Part shown: positions 1-5,907 of the stretch, in pieces
Layout of the letters: every line of letters starts with the position of its first letter
Numbering within the stretch: position 1 is the first letter of the stretch
From: Actinomycetota bacterium
GTDB taxonomy: Bacteria; Actinomycetota; Actinomycetes; Actinomycetales; Microbacteriaceae
Direction of reading: 5' to 3'
DNA length: 7,260 bases
NCBI GenBank assembly: GCA_016870695.1
Contig: VGAV01000113.1
Coordinates: 1-7,260 of the forward strand
The notes under the pieces: generated by a model
Seen by the model: only the letters and a program-made list of their open reading frames with translations
Told to the model about the DNA's origin: nothing
Databases searched by the model: none
Made by a program: the position numbers and the translations under genes

Positions 1-1
1 C

Positions 2-1576
2 ATCCCCGCCGGTTCCACCCTCGCCGCGCTCGCCGCGGGCTCCGCCGTGGTCATCAAGCCCGCCGCCCTCGCCGAGCGATCCGGCGCCGTGATGGTCGAG
101 GCCCTGTGGGAGGCGGGCGTGCCCCGGGACGTGCTGCGGCTCGTCCAGCTGTCCGAGCAGGACCTCGGCCGGCAGCTGCTCACGCACGACGCCGTCGACC
201 GAGTCGTGCTGACCGGTGCGTACGAGACGGCCGAGCTGTTCCGCTCCTTCCGCCCCGACCTCCCGCTGCTCGCCGAGACCAGCGGCAAGAACGCGGTGAT
301 CGTCACGCCGTCCGCCGACCTCGACCTCGCCGCGAAGGACGTCGCCCTCTCGGCGTTCGGTCACGCCGGGCAGAAGTGCTCGGCGGCATCCCTCGTCGTC
401 CTCGTCGGCTCGGTGGGGCGCTCCCGCCGGTTCCGGGATCAGCTCGTCGACGCCGTCACCTCGCTGGAGGTCGGGATGCCGTGGGAGCCCGCGTCCCGCA
501 TCGGACCCCTCATCGAGCCCGCGCAGGGCAAGCTGCTGCGCGCGCTGACCACCCTCGAGCCCGGCCAGCGCTGGGTCGTCATGCCGGAGAAGCTCGACGA
601 AGAGGGTCGGCTGTGGCGTCCCGGCGTCCGCGAGGGCGTGCGCCCCGGCAGCGAGTTCCACCGCACGGAGTACTTCGGTCCCGTGCTCGGCATCATGACG
701 GCGGAGACCCTCGACGAGGCGATCGACATCGTGAACGCCATCGAGTACGGCCTCACCACCGGCCTGCACTCGCTCGACGAGGACGAGATCCAGCAGTGGC
801 TCGCCCGCATCGAGGCCGGCAACCTGTACGTCAACCGCGGGACCACCGGCGCCATCGTGCAGCGGCAGCCCTTCGGCGGCTGGAAGAAGTCCGCCGTCGG
901 CGCGGGCACCAAGGCCGGCGGACCGCACTACCTCTTCGGGTTCGGTTCGTGGACGGATGCCGCCCCCGCGCTCATTTCCGCCGGGACGTCCGGTTCCGAC
1001 GCGCTCGCCGCGCCGGCGCTGGCCGCCGTGCCCGCCGACGAGCGGGACTGGCTGGCGCAGGCTCTCGCGTCCGACGCCGCCGCGTGGGCGACGGAGTTCT
1101 CGCTCGCCCGCGACGTGACCGGTCTGGAGTCGGAGCAGAACGTCCTCCGCTACGCCGCGGTGCCGGTGACGGTCCGCGTCGAGGAGGCGACGCTGTCCGC
1201 GGTCGTGCGCGTCGTCGCCGCGGGCGTCCGCGCCGGGTCGGAGGTCACCGTGAGCGCGGCGAGCGAGCTCCCCGCGGCCGTGCGGGCATGGCTCGAGGGC
1301 GCGGGCGTCCGCGGAGTGGTCGAGGACGGCGAGAGCTGGGCGCGTCGCGCCGCGCGTCTCGCGCGGACCGGGGGCCGTGTGCGTCTGCTGGGCGGGTCGG
1401 TCGCGGCCCTCGCCGAGGCGACGGGCGGGTCGCCGTCGGTCGCCGTCTACGCCGGCGACGTCACGCGTGCCGGGCGTGTCGAGCTGCTTCCGTTCCTGCA
1501 CGAGCAGGCGGTCTCGGTCACCGCGCACCGGTTCGGGACGCCGCGGCGCTACGTCGTGCCGGCTCTCGTCGGCTGA
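2..1576 (+). CDS. putA: Bifunctional proline dehydrogenase / L-glutamate-gamma-semialdehyde dehydrogenase, C-terminal part (5'-truncated by the window)
   Basis: The frame is open from base 2 with no start, so the gene begins upstream; 524 residues are visible. The fragment enters inside the NAD-binding half of an aldehyde dehydrogenase domain (IPAGS at residues 1-5, then VVIKPA). The conserved AETSGKN segment carries the general-base Glu (codon 275-277), and GHAGQKCSAAS carries the catalytic Cys (codon 377-379). EYFGPVLGI and the PFGGWKKS segment close the domain at about residue 310. About 200 further residues follow: a variable Ala-rich linker, then a region with EQNVLRYAAVPVTVRV, GRVELLPFLHEQAVSVTAHRFG and PRRYVVPALVG, a tail I associate with actinobacterial PutA proteins. 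The domain oxidises glutamate semialdehyde (P5C) to glutamate with NAD+ in proline catabolism. The proline dehydrogenase half is outside the window, so its presence is inferred from the tail; a stand-alone P5C dehydrogenase is the alternative. The stop is 31 bases from the convergent PNPOx-like gene. Confidence 0.86.
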   Translation: MPAGSTLAALAAGSAVVIKPAALAERSGAVMVEALWEAGVPRDVLRLVQLSEQDLGRQLLTHDAVDRVVLTGAYETAELFRSFRPDLPLLAETSGKNAVIVTPSADLDLAAKDVALSAFGHAGQKCSAASLVVLVGSVGRSRRFRDQLVDAVTSLEVGMPWEPASRIGPLIEPAQGKLLRALTTLEPGQRWVVMPEKLDEEGRLWRPGVREGVRPGSEFHRTEYFGPVLGIMTAETLDEAIDIVNAIEYGLTTGLHSLDEDEIQQWLARIEAGNLYVNRGTTGAIVQRQPFGGWKKSAVGAGTKAGGPHYLFGFGSWTDAAPALISAGTSGSDALAAPALAAVPADERDWLAQALASDAAAWATEFSLARDVTGLESEQNVLRYAAVPVTVRVEEATLSAVVRVVAAGVRAGSEVTVSAASELPAAVRAWLEGAGVRGVVEDGESWARRAARLARTGGRVRLLGGSVAALAEATGGSPSVAVYAGDVTRAGRVELLPFLHEQAVSVTAHRFGTPRRYVVPALVG

Positions 1577-1600
1577 GCCCGGGCACCCGCTCCGGACGCC

Positions 1601-1660
1601 GCGACCGTCAGGCTGTGCCGAGGTCCGCGATACGGGCGGCGGCTCGGCGCACCGACTCCG
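1601..1660. repeat. 60-bp direct repeat, copy A (3' end of the intact PNPOx-like gene)
   Basis: Bases 1601-1660 match 3864-3923 at 56 of 60 positions by eye. All four differences fall in the 8 positions 1629, 1630, 1632 and 1633 versus 3892, 3893, 3895 and 3896. The copy covers 7 bases beyond the stop codon, the stop, and the codons for the last 16-17 residues (PESVRRAAARIADLGTA). Similarity drops sharply outside it on both sides. Confidence 0.9.
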
Positions 1661-2282
1661 GCACGGGAGTCCCGGAGGCCGTCTGCGGCGCGGTGACGGG
1701 GTCCCCGGCGACCGTCCGCAGGGGGAGCATGCCGGCCCACACGGTCCGGTCCTCGCCGTCCCCGTCCACCTCGGCGAGGGAGCCGGCGTTGTCCTTCACG
1801 CTCGCCTGGTCCAGGGGGAGGCGGAGGACCATCGTCGCCGCGATCTCCCGAGCCGTCATCGGGCGGACGTCGGCCTCGCGTCCCGGCATGAGGTGTTCGG
1901 ACAGGCGGGAGAGGGCGACCTCCTTCTCCGCGGCTCCGACCGCGGCGGCGGTGCCGTGGACGACGGCGCAGCGGTAGCGCATGGAACTGTCGAAGAGGGA
2001 GCGGGCGTACTTGAGGCCGAGCAGGTGGGTGACCGTCAGGCAGACGGGAGCCCCGTCGGCGATCCGGCGGAAGAAGTCGCTCCCCGTCGAGCCGTGGAAC
2101 AGCACGGAGTCGTCGTCGCGGGCGATGCCCACCGGGAGGGCGATCGGACGGTCGTCGCGGACGACCGCCAGCGTTCCGGAGAGCGCCCCGTCGAGGACGT
2201 CGTACAGCGCTGCGCGGTCGGTGCGTTGATGGCGGGCTCCCCGCCGGACACGAGTGAGCGAGGTGAGGGGGAGTTCGGTCAT
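1608..2282 (-). CDS. Pyridoxamine 5'-phosphate oxidase family flavin/nucleotide-binding protein
   Basis: This 224-residue protein is of the FMN-binding split-barrel, PNPOx-like type (related to the Pyridox_ox_2 and NimA groups). Visible marks are an early RTDRAALYDVLDGA helix (residues 20-33), the first barrel strands GTLAVVRDDRPIALPVGI (36-53), SVLFHGSTGSDFFRRI (59-74), VCLTVTHLLGL (80-90), the MRYRCAVVHG strand (101-110), RLPLDQASVK (154-163) and the C-terminal VWAGMLPLR (181-189). Family members bind FMN or F420-like cofactors. The exact substrate cannot be read here, and it need not be true PdxH. I chose the ATG at 2282 because the family's N-terminus begins near MTELPLTSL. The upstream in-frame ATG (2348) would run through the divergent promoter. 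A TGTACT hexamer ends 6 bases before the ATG, suggesting a leaderless transcript. Divergence from a MocR regulator implies B6-linked control. Its 3' end is repeated at 3864-3923. Confidence 0.85.
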   Translation of the reverse strand: MTELPLTSLTRVRRGARHQRTDRAALYDVLDGALSGTLAVVRDDRPIALPVGIARDDDSVLFHGSTGSDFFRRIADGAPVCLTVTHLLGLKYARSLFDSSMRYRCAVVHGTAAAVGAAEKEVALSRLSEHLMPGREADVRPMTAREIAATMVLRLPLDQASVKDNAGSLAEVDGDGEDRTVWAGMLPLRTVAGDPVTAPQTASGTPVPESVRRAAARIADLGTA

Positions 2283-2288
2283 GCGTCG

Positions 2289-2294
2289 AGTACA
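2289..2294 (-). promoter_or_regulatory. Putative -10 element of the PNPOx-like gene
   Basis: On the minus strand TGTACT lies 6 bases before the ATG at 2282, the spacing expected when transcription starts at the start codon itself. No Shine-Dalgarno sequence is seen in the gap. The match to the -10 consensus is partial and no -35 is clear; a 9-bp near-palindrome (2304-2312) occupies the space just upstream. Confidence 0.4.
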
Positions 2295-2303
2295 GCCGCC
2301 CGC

Positions 2304-2348
2304 CTGGACCAGTGGGTAGTCCGGATCCGGCTCATTCGGGTGGACCAC
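2304..2348. promoter_or_regulatory. Probable MocR/PdxR operator: two TGGACC near-palindromes around a central palindrome
   Basis: CTGGACCAG (2304-2312) and GTGGACCAC (2340-2348) are each perfect 4-bp-arm palindromes around a central A. They share TGGACC in direct order, 36 bp apart start to start. Between them is the perfect 10-bp palindrome CCGGATCCGG (2321-2330). The two 9-mers sit about 22-30 bp upstream of the leftward start codon (2282) and about 18-26 bp upstream of the rightward one (2366), that is, just ahead of each -10. This is where a dimeric MocR regulator would be expected to bind both divergent promoters. Binding by the adjacent regulator is inferred from this geometry; the repeats themselves are seen directly. 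Confidence 0.55.
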
Positions 2349-2353
2349 TGTGT

Positions 2354-2359
2354 CAGAGT
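2354..2359 (+). promoter_or_regulatory. Putative -10 element of the MocR regulator gene
   Basis: CAGAGT ends 6 bases before the GTG at 2366. The only purine-rich stretch (GGAG, 2361-2364) is one base from the GTG and so too close to serve as a ribosome binding site. Both points suggest a leaderless transcript starting at the GTG. The -10 match is imperfect and no -35 stands out. Confidence 0.4.
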
Positions 2360-2365
2360 GGGAGC

Positions 2366-3820
2366 GTGATCTCGCTCGGGCTGGTGAACCGCTCCTCCCC
2401 GTCTCCTCTGCACCAGCAGATCGCCGCCGGACTGCGTTCGGCCATCGTCACGGGGCGGGTCGCCGGTGGGGAGACGGTGCCGTCGACGCGCTCCCTCGCC
2501 GCGGACCTGGGGGTGGCGCGCGGCACGGTCGTCGCCGCCTACGAGACCCTTCTCGGAGAGGGATATCTGCTCTCGCGAGCGGGCGGGGGCACCGTCGTCG
2601 CGGAAGTGGCGCACGGGGGCGGCGGCGTCGTCGCCGACGGCGTGCCGCGGGAGCGGTCGACGCCGGGGGACGGGGGATCGGACGGCCCCGGTCCGACGGA
2701 CACCCGCGACCTCCGCCCGGGACGGCCCAGCACGCGCGGTCTTCCCGACGCGTCGTGGCGGTCCGCGTGGCGACGGGCGGCGGCGGCTCCGGTGCCCGCG
2801 GACGTCGCGCCCTCTTCGGTTCTGGGGACGCCGCACCTCCGGGAGGAGATCGCGGCGCATCTCGGGCGGACCCGGGGGATGGGCGTCGCGCCCGGCGACG
2901 TGATCGTGACCGCCGGCACCAGTGACGCGCTGCTGCTGATGTTCTCCGCCGTGCCGCGGAGGGCCGGGGCTCGGTTGCGCGTCGGCGTGGAGGATCCCGG
3001 GTATCGGAGGGTGCCGAGGATTCTTCGCCGTCTCGGGGCCGAGGTCGTCGGCATCCCGGTCCGTTCGGACACGGGCCTGGACCTCGACGCTCTCGAGGGA
3101 CAGGCGGATCTGGATGCCGTCGTCGTCACTCCTCAGCACCACTACCCGCTGGGGAGTCGTCTGAGCGGCCCCGAGCGCGCCCGTCTGCTGGCGTGGGCCG
3201 AACGGTCGGGCGCCGTCGTGATCGAGGACGACTACGACAGCGAGTTCCCGCACGGACGTGCGCCCCTCCCGCCGCTGCACCTCATCGACCCCGCTCGGGT
3301 GGTCCTGATCGGGAGTCTGTCGAAGGTTCTCACGCCGGCGCTGCGGTGCGGATGGCTGGTGGCGTCGGGCGACATCCGGGATCGCCTGGTGGCCGCGCGC
3401 GAGGACCTGGATCTGCCCGTGTCCGTCGTGCAGATGGATGCCCTGGCCCGATACCTCGCCACGGGCGCGCTCGCGCGGCACACCGCCCGCCGTCGCCGGG
3501 ACTACCGACACCGGCGAGCGCTGCTGCTCGAGGCCTTCGCGGATGTGCCCGAGATCAGCCTCACGGCGATGGACGGCGGGCTCCACGCCGTCGCGCTCCT
3601 TCGTTGGGCGACGCCGCGCGACGAACGCGAGATCGTGGCCGAGCTGGGGGAGCGCGGCATCCAGGTCGCGGGGATGTCGTCGTACGCCGTCTCGCCTTCT
3701 TCTGCGCACGTTCCGGTCGGTCTCGTCTTCGGTTATGCGGCGCCCACGACGGTGGAGCTGACGGCAGGCGTCGCGGAGATCATCGAGGTCGTGCGGCGCC
3801 GGGCGCAGGCGCGCACCTGA
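2366..3820 (+). CDS. MocR/PdxR-type transcriptional regulator (GntR winged helix fused to aminotransferase class I-like domain)
   Basis: This 484-residue protein combines two domains in the standard MocR order. Residues about 14-78 are a GntR-type winged helix (PLHQQIAAGLRSAIVTGRV, PSTRSLAADLGVARGTVVAAYETL, EGYLLSRAGGGTVV). A Gly/Pro/Asp-rich linker spans about 82-125. A fold-type-I aminotransferase-like domain follows, with TAGTSDALLLMFSAV (182-196), PQHHYPLG (256-263), VIEDDYDSEF carrying the PLP-contacting Asp (285-294) and GSLSK with the PLP-binding Lys320 (codon 3323-3325), then an Arg/Gly segment LRCGWLV. Such proteins sense PLP or an amino-compound aldimine and act as regulators rather than transaminases. 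The divergent PNPOx-like neighbour suggests a PdxR-like role in B6 metabolism, but the target is inferred. I prefer the GTG at 2366 over the ATG at 2312 because the helix domain normally starts within about 15 residues and the upstream ATG lies inside the operator repeats. Confidence 0.9.
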   Translation: MISLGLVNRSSPSPLHQQIAAGLRSAIVTGRVAGGETVPSTRSLAADLGVARGTVVAAYETLLGEGYLLSRAGGGTVVAEVAHGGGGVVADGVPRERSTPGDGGSDGPGPTDTRDLRPGRPSTRGLPDASWRSAWRRAAAAPVPADVAPSSVLGTPHLREEIAAHLGRTRGMGVAPGDVIVTAGTSDALLLMFSAVPRRAGARLRVGVEDPGYRRVPRILRRLGAEVVGIPVRSDTGLDLDALEGQADLDAVVVTPQHHYPLGSRLSGPERARLLAWAERSGAVVIEDDYDSEFPHGRAPLPPLHLIDPARVVLIGSLSKVLTPALRCGWLVASGDIRDRLVAAREDLDLPVSVVQMDALARYLATGALARHTARRRRDYRHRRALLLEAFADVPEISLTAMDGGLHAVALLRWATPRDEREIVAELGERGIQVAGMSSYAVSPSSAHVPVGLVFGYAAPTTVELTAGVAEIIEVVRRRAQART

Positions 3821-3863
3821 CCGAGCGGGGACGTGAAAGCTGCGGGGGCGGGCTGCGGGCGCA

Positions 3864-3923
3864 GCGACCGTCAGGCTGTGCCGAGGTCCGCAGTCAGGGC
3901 GGCGGCTCGGCGCACCGACTCCG
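3864..3923. repeat. 60-bp direct repeat, copy B (in the PNPOx remnant downstream of the MocR gene)
   Basis: This is the partner of 1601-1660, in the same orientation and 2.26 kb away. It includes the same 7 bases past the stop and an in-frame TGA on the minus strand at 3871-3873. It lies 43 bases after the stop of the MocR gene. Confidence 0.9.
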
Positions 3924-3975
3924 GGGCGCGCCACTGACCGCCCGCGGGGCGCAGCGGGAGGAGGGCTGCGTCCTT
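3871..3975 (-). pseudogene. C-terminal remnant of a second PNPOx-family gene
   Basis: Translating the minus strand into the TGA at 3871 gives DAALLPLRPAGGQWRA, then PESVRRAAALTADLGTA. This aligns with the C-terminus of the intact gene: MLPLR, then an 18-residue spacer here cut to 8, then PESVRRAAARIADLGTA. Upstream the frame stays open to a TGA at 4165-4167, but its residues (Arg/Asp/Gly-rich) no longer resemble the family. It contains no ATG, and the only GTG I find (3913-3915) is 14 codons from the stop. I found none of the flavin-barrel segments in any minus frame to 4186. I therefore read it as a 5'-deleted, non-expressed fragment of a paralogue. A real small protein is unlikely. Confidence 0.72.
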
Positions 3976-4109
3976 CGGGTGCAGGGCGGGGTCGGGGCCG
4001 CGCCGATCTGCGCGAGCGTCCGCTCGTCCGCGACGCTGCCCTCGTCGTTCCCGGCAGGTGTCCCTTCCGTCCCGTCGGCTTCTGACCCTCCCATCGAGGC
4101 GAAAGACGG

Positions 4110-4183
4110 TTCTCGGTTCCCGGCGGTCGGTGATCCGTCGATCCCAGCGGGGATCGACCCAGGGTCATCCCGGGAACCGAGAA
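4110..4183 (-). terminator. Large nested stem-loop just after the FAD oxidoreductase gene (terminator or structured 3' RNA)
   Basis: TTCTCGGTTCCCGG (4110-4123) is the exact reverse complement of 4170-4183, giving a perfect 14-bp outer stem. Inside, GTCGATCCC (4137-4145) pairs exactly with 4150-4158 around a 4-base loop. TGA (4131-4133) can pair with TCA (4165-4167) and TCC (4134-4136) with GGG (4162-4164, one wobble), leaving bulges. On the minus strand the structure starts 3 bases after the TAG of the oxidoreductase gene, where a terminator belongs. The 3' flank (CCGTCTTTCG) has only a weak T run, as is common in actinobacterial terminators. At 74 bases it is larger than a simple terminator, so a processed 3' RNA or a dispersed palindromic element are alternatives. 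Confidence 0.62.
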
Positions 4184-4186
4184 GCG

Positions 4187-5761
4187 CTACGCCCCGAGGA
4201 TCTCCAGCGCCGCCATCGCGGCGTTCTGCCCGCCGATGCCGCTCACGGCGCCGCCGCGCCGCGCTCCCGATCCGCACAGGAGGATGCGGGCGTGCGCCGT
4301 CTCCACGCCCCAGCGGGCCGCCGGACGCGTCGCCCGCCCCTCCGACCACGGCCACGACAGGCCGCCGTGGAAGATGTCGCCGCCGGTCAGGTTCAGCGCA
4401 CGCTCGAGATCGCTCGTCGTCTTCGCCTCGATGCACAGAGTGCCCTCGGGTGTCCGCATGATGCAGTCGCGCAGCGGCTCGTCGAGGACGGACTCCAGCG
4501 AGTGCTGCGCCGCCGCGAGCAGGCGTGCGCCGGCCGCGACCGGGTCCTCCTCGGCGATGAGTCGGTGCGGCACGTGGAGCCCGAACAGGGTCAGGGTCTG
4601 GGCGCCGCTCTCGCGCAGCTCGGGTCCGAGGATGGAGGGGTCGGTCAGCGAGTGGCAGTACACCTCCACCGGCAGCGGGTCGGGCAGCATCCCGCCGGTC
4701 GCGGCGATGAAGGCGGAGTCCAGCTGCGTGAGGGACTCGTTGACGTGCAGCGTCCCCGAGAACGCGGCCTCGGGCGACACCGCGGCGTCCTTCAGACGCG
4801 GCAGCCGCGACAGGAGCATGTTGACCTTGATCTGCGACCCCTCCGGCTCCGGGGACGCGCCGACCGACGTCCCGCCCGCCGTGAGCAGGTCGGCGAGCAC
4901 CGCCGGTCCGACGCCGCTGAGCACCAGCGCTCCCCGGAACGAGACGGGCCGGTCGGTCACCCCGTGGACCTCGCCGTCCGGCGTGACCGAGATCACCTCG
5001 ACGCCCGTGAGGATCTCCGCGCCCGCCTCCCGTGCGGCGCGCTCGAGCTCGGCCGTCACGGCGCCCATGCCGCCGACGGGCACGTTCCAGTCCCCGCCGA
5101 CCACGTGATAGAGGAAGCACCGGTTCTGCGCGAGGGACGGATCATCGGATGCCGCGAAGGTGCCGATCAGCCCGTCCGTGAGAGCCACGCCGCGCACGAG
5201 GTCGGTCTCGAGCGACGACCGCAGCAGATCGCCGAGCGGGCGCTCCGTCAGGGCCGTCCACAGCTCGTCGTCCGCAACCCGCTCCCGGAGCTCGTCCGCC
5301 GTCGGCAGCGGCTCGGTCATCGTGGGGAACACGGCCCGCGCCAGCTTCGCGAGACGTTCGTTGAAGGCCCGGTATCGCGCGGCCTCGTCGGCGTCGCCGA
5401 ACGTCCGCGTGAACGAGTCCTCGGTCGCCGCGGCATCCCTCGTGTCGATGAGCACACCGCGCGACGGGTCCGTGGGGTCGGGGGTGTACGACGAGTAGCG
5501 CCGCCGGCGCAGGTCGATCCGTAGCCCGAGATCGGCGACGATCCGCGGGGGCAGGAGGCTCACGAGGTAGGAGTACCGCGAGACGCGCGCGTCGACGCCG
5601 CGCCAGGGTCGTTCGGAGACGGCCGCGCCGCCCACGGCATCCAGGCGTTCCAGGACCACCACTTTTCGCCCCGCGCGGGCCAGGTAGGCGGCGGCGACGA
5701 GCGCGTTGTGCCCGCCTCCCACGATGACGACGTCGTAGCGGGTGGTGTCGGCGAGATTCAT
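4187..5761 (-). CDS. FAD-dependent oxidoreductase of the phytoene desaturase / PYROXD2-like family
   Basis: The 524 residues match the usual length of this family. The N-terminus has the Rossmann FAD-binding motif: YDVVIVGGGHNALVAAAYLARAG (residues 9-31, GGGHNA at 15-20), then VVVLER with the ribose-binding Glu38, then GGAAVSE. The C-terminus has the matching flavin segment ILLCGSGARRGGAVSGIGGQNAAM (about 493-516). The middle has VGGDWNVPVGGMGAVTAELERAAREAGAEILTGVEV, typical of amine-oxidase-like desaturases. The His-Asn in the first glycine loop favours the PYROXD2-like branch over classical carotenoid CrtI. No carotenoid gene (crtB, crtE, lycopene cyclase) is nearby, so the substrate is unknown. 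I chose the ATG at 5761 because a TAGCGT hexamer lies 6 bases before it. The gene is a single transcription unit ending in a strong stem-loop. Confidence 0.85.
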   Translation of the reverse strand: MNLADTTRYDVVIVGGGHNALVAAAYLARAGRKVVVLERLDAVGGAAVSERPWRGVDARVSRYSYLVSLLPPRIVADLGLRIDLRRRRYSSYTPDPTDPSRGVLIDTRDAAATEDSFTRTFGDADEAARYRAFNERLAKLARAVFPTMTEPLPTADELRERVADDELWTALTERPLGDLLRSSLETDLVRGVALTDGLIGTFAASDDPSLAQNRCFLYHVVGGDWNVPVGGMGAVTAELERAAREAGAEILTGVEVISVTPDGEVHGVTDRPVSFRGALVLSGVGPAVLADLLTAGGTSVGASPEPEGSQIKVNMLLSRLPRLKDAAVSPEAAFSGTLHVNESLTQLDSAFIAATGGMLPDPLPVEVYCHSLTDPSILGPELRESGAQTLTLFGLHVPHRLIAEEDPVAAGARLLAAAQHSLESVLDEPLRDCIMRTPEGTLCIEAKTTSDLERALNLTGGDIFHGGLSWPWSEGRATRPAARWGVETAHARILLCGSGARRGGAVSGIGGQNAAMAALEILGA

Positions 5762-5767
5762 GCGCCC

Positions 5768-5773
5768 ACGCTA
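5768..5773 (-). promoter_or_regulatory. -10 element (TAGCGT), leaderless start of the FAD oxidoreductase gene
   Basis: On the minus strand TAGCGT is followed by 6 bases (GGGCGC) and then the ATG at 5761, with no ribosome binding site in between. It fits the TANNNT pattern of actinobacterial -10 boxes with transcription starting at the A of ATG. The best -35 candidate 17 bp upstream (TTCGTT) is poor. Confidence 0.6.
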
Positions 5774-5894
5774 GCGAAGCGCCGTCGACGAACGAATGGA
5801 TGCCACCGCCCTTGCGCTCGAAACGTTCACCTCTCCACAGGCTGACTCTGCTGCATGTTCTTCTCCTGGCCCGGGCTGTCCCGCTCGCGCGCAG

Positions 5895-5900
5895 TAGCGT
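5895..5900 (+). promoter_or_regulatory. -10 element (TAGCGT), leaderless start of the phosphatase gene
   Basis: TAGCGT is followed by 7 bases (GGATGCC) and then the ATG at 5908. No Shine-Dalgarno sequence is present. This identical hexamer also serves the divergent gene, which supports both start choices. No good -35 is seen, and the 121 bases between the two hexamers show no other clear element. Confidence 0.6.
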
Positions 5901-5907
5901 GGATGCC

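Larger units (their letters stand above)
3821..4186. other. 366-bp gene-free interval between the MocR and FAD oxidoreductase genes
   Basis: The interval separates two convergent genes. It holds the PNPOx remnant with repeat copy B at its left and the nested stem-loop at its right end. Between about 3976 and 4109 I see no recognisable coding similarity, promoter or repeat. The long open frames crossing it on both strands are high-GC shadows of the flanking genes. Confidence 0.7.

Noticed and set aside
1577..1607. A shared terminator between the convergent putA and PNPOx-like genes
   Set aside because: The 31-base gap has only the self-palindrome GCCCGGGC (1577-1584), with no stable stem-loop or T run.
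2312..2365. An earlier ATG start (2312) for the MocR regulator
   Set aside because: It would place 18 non-family residues over the operator repeats and the -10; the GTG at 2366 fits the family N-terminus.
3874..4164. The open minus-strand frame over the PNPOx remnant as a functional small gene
   Set aside because: It has no ATG, its only GTG is 14 codons from the stop, and only the C-terminal segment resembles the family.
2279..5524. Several very long open frames antisense or out of frame to the MocR and FAD oxidoreductase genes (for example 2279-4168 minus, 3894-5120 minus, 4058-5524 plus)
   Set aside because: They are Arg/Pro/Gly-rich translations of high-GC DNA in the wrong frame, overlap genes with clear family motifs, and show no recognisable domain.
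5800..5907. An ATG start at 5800 for the inositol monophosphatase gene, giving a hydrophobic, signal-like N-terminus
   Set aside because: The extension covers the TAGCGT promoter, is not typical of the family, and the protein is a cytoplasmic phosphatase type.
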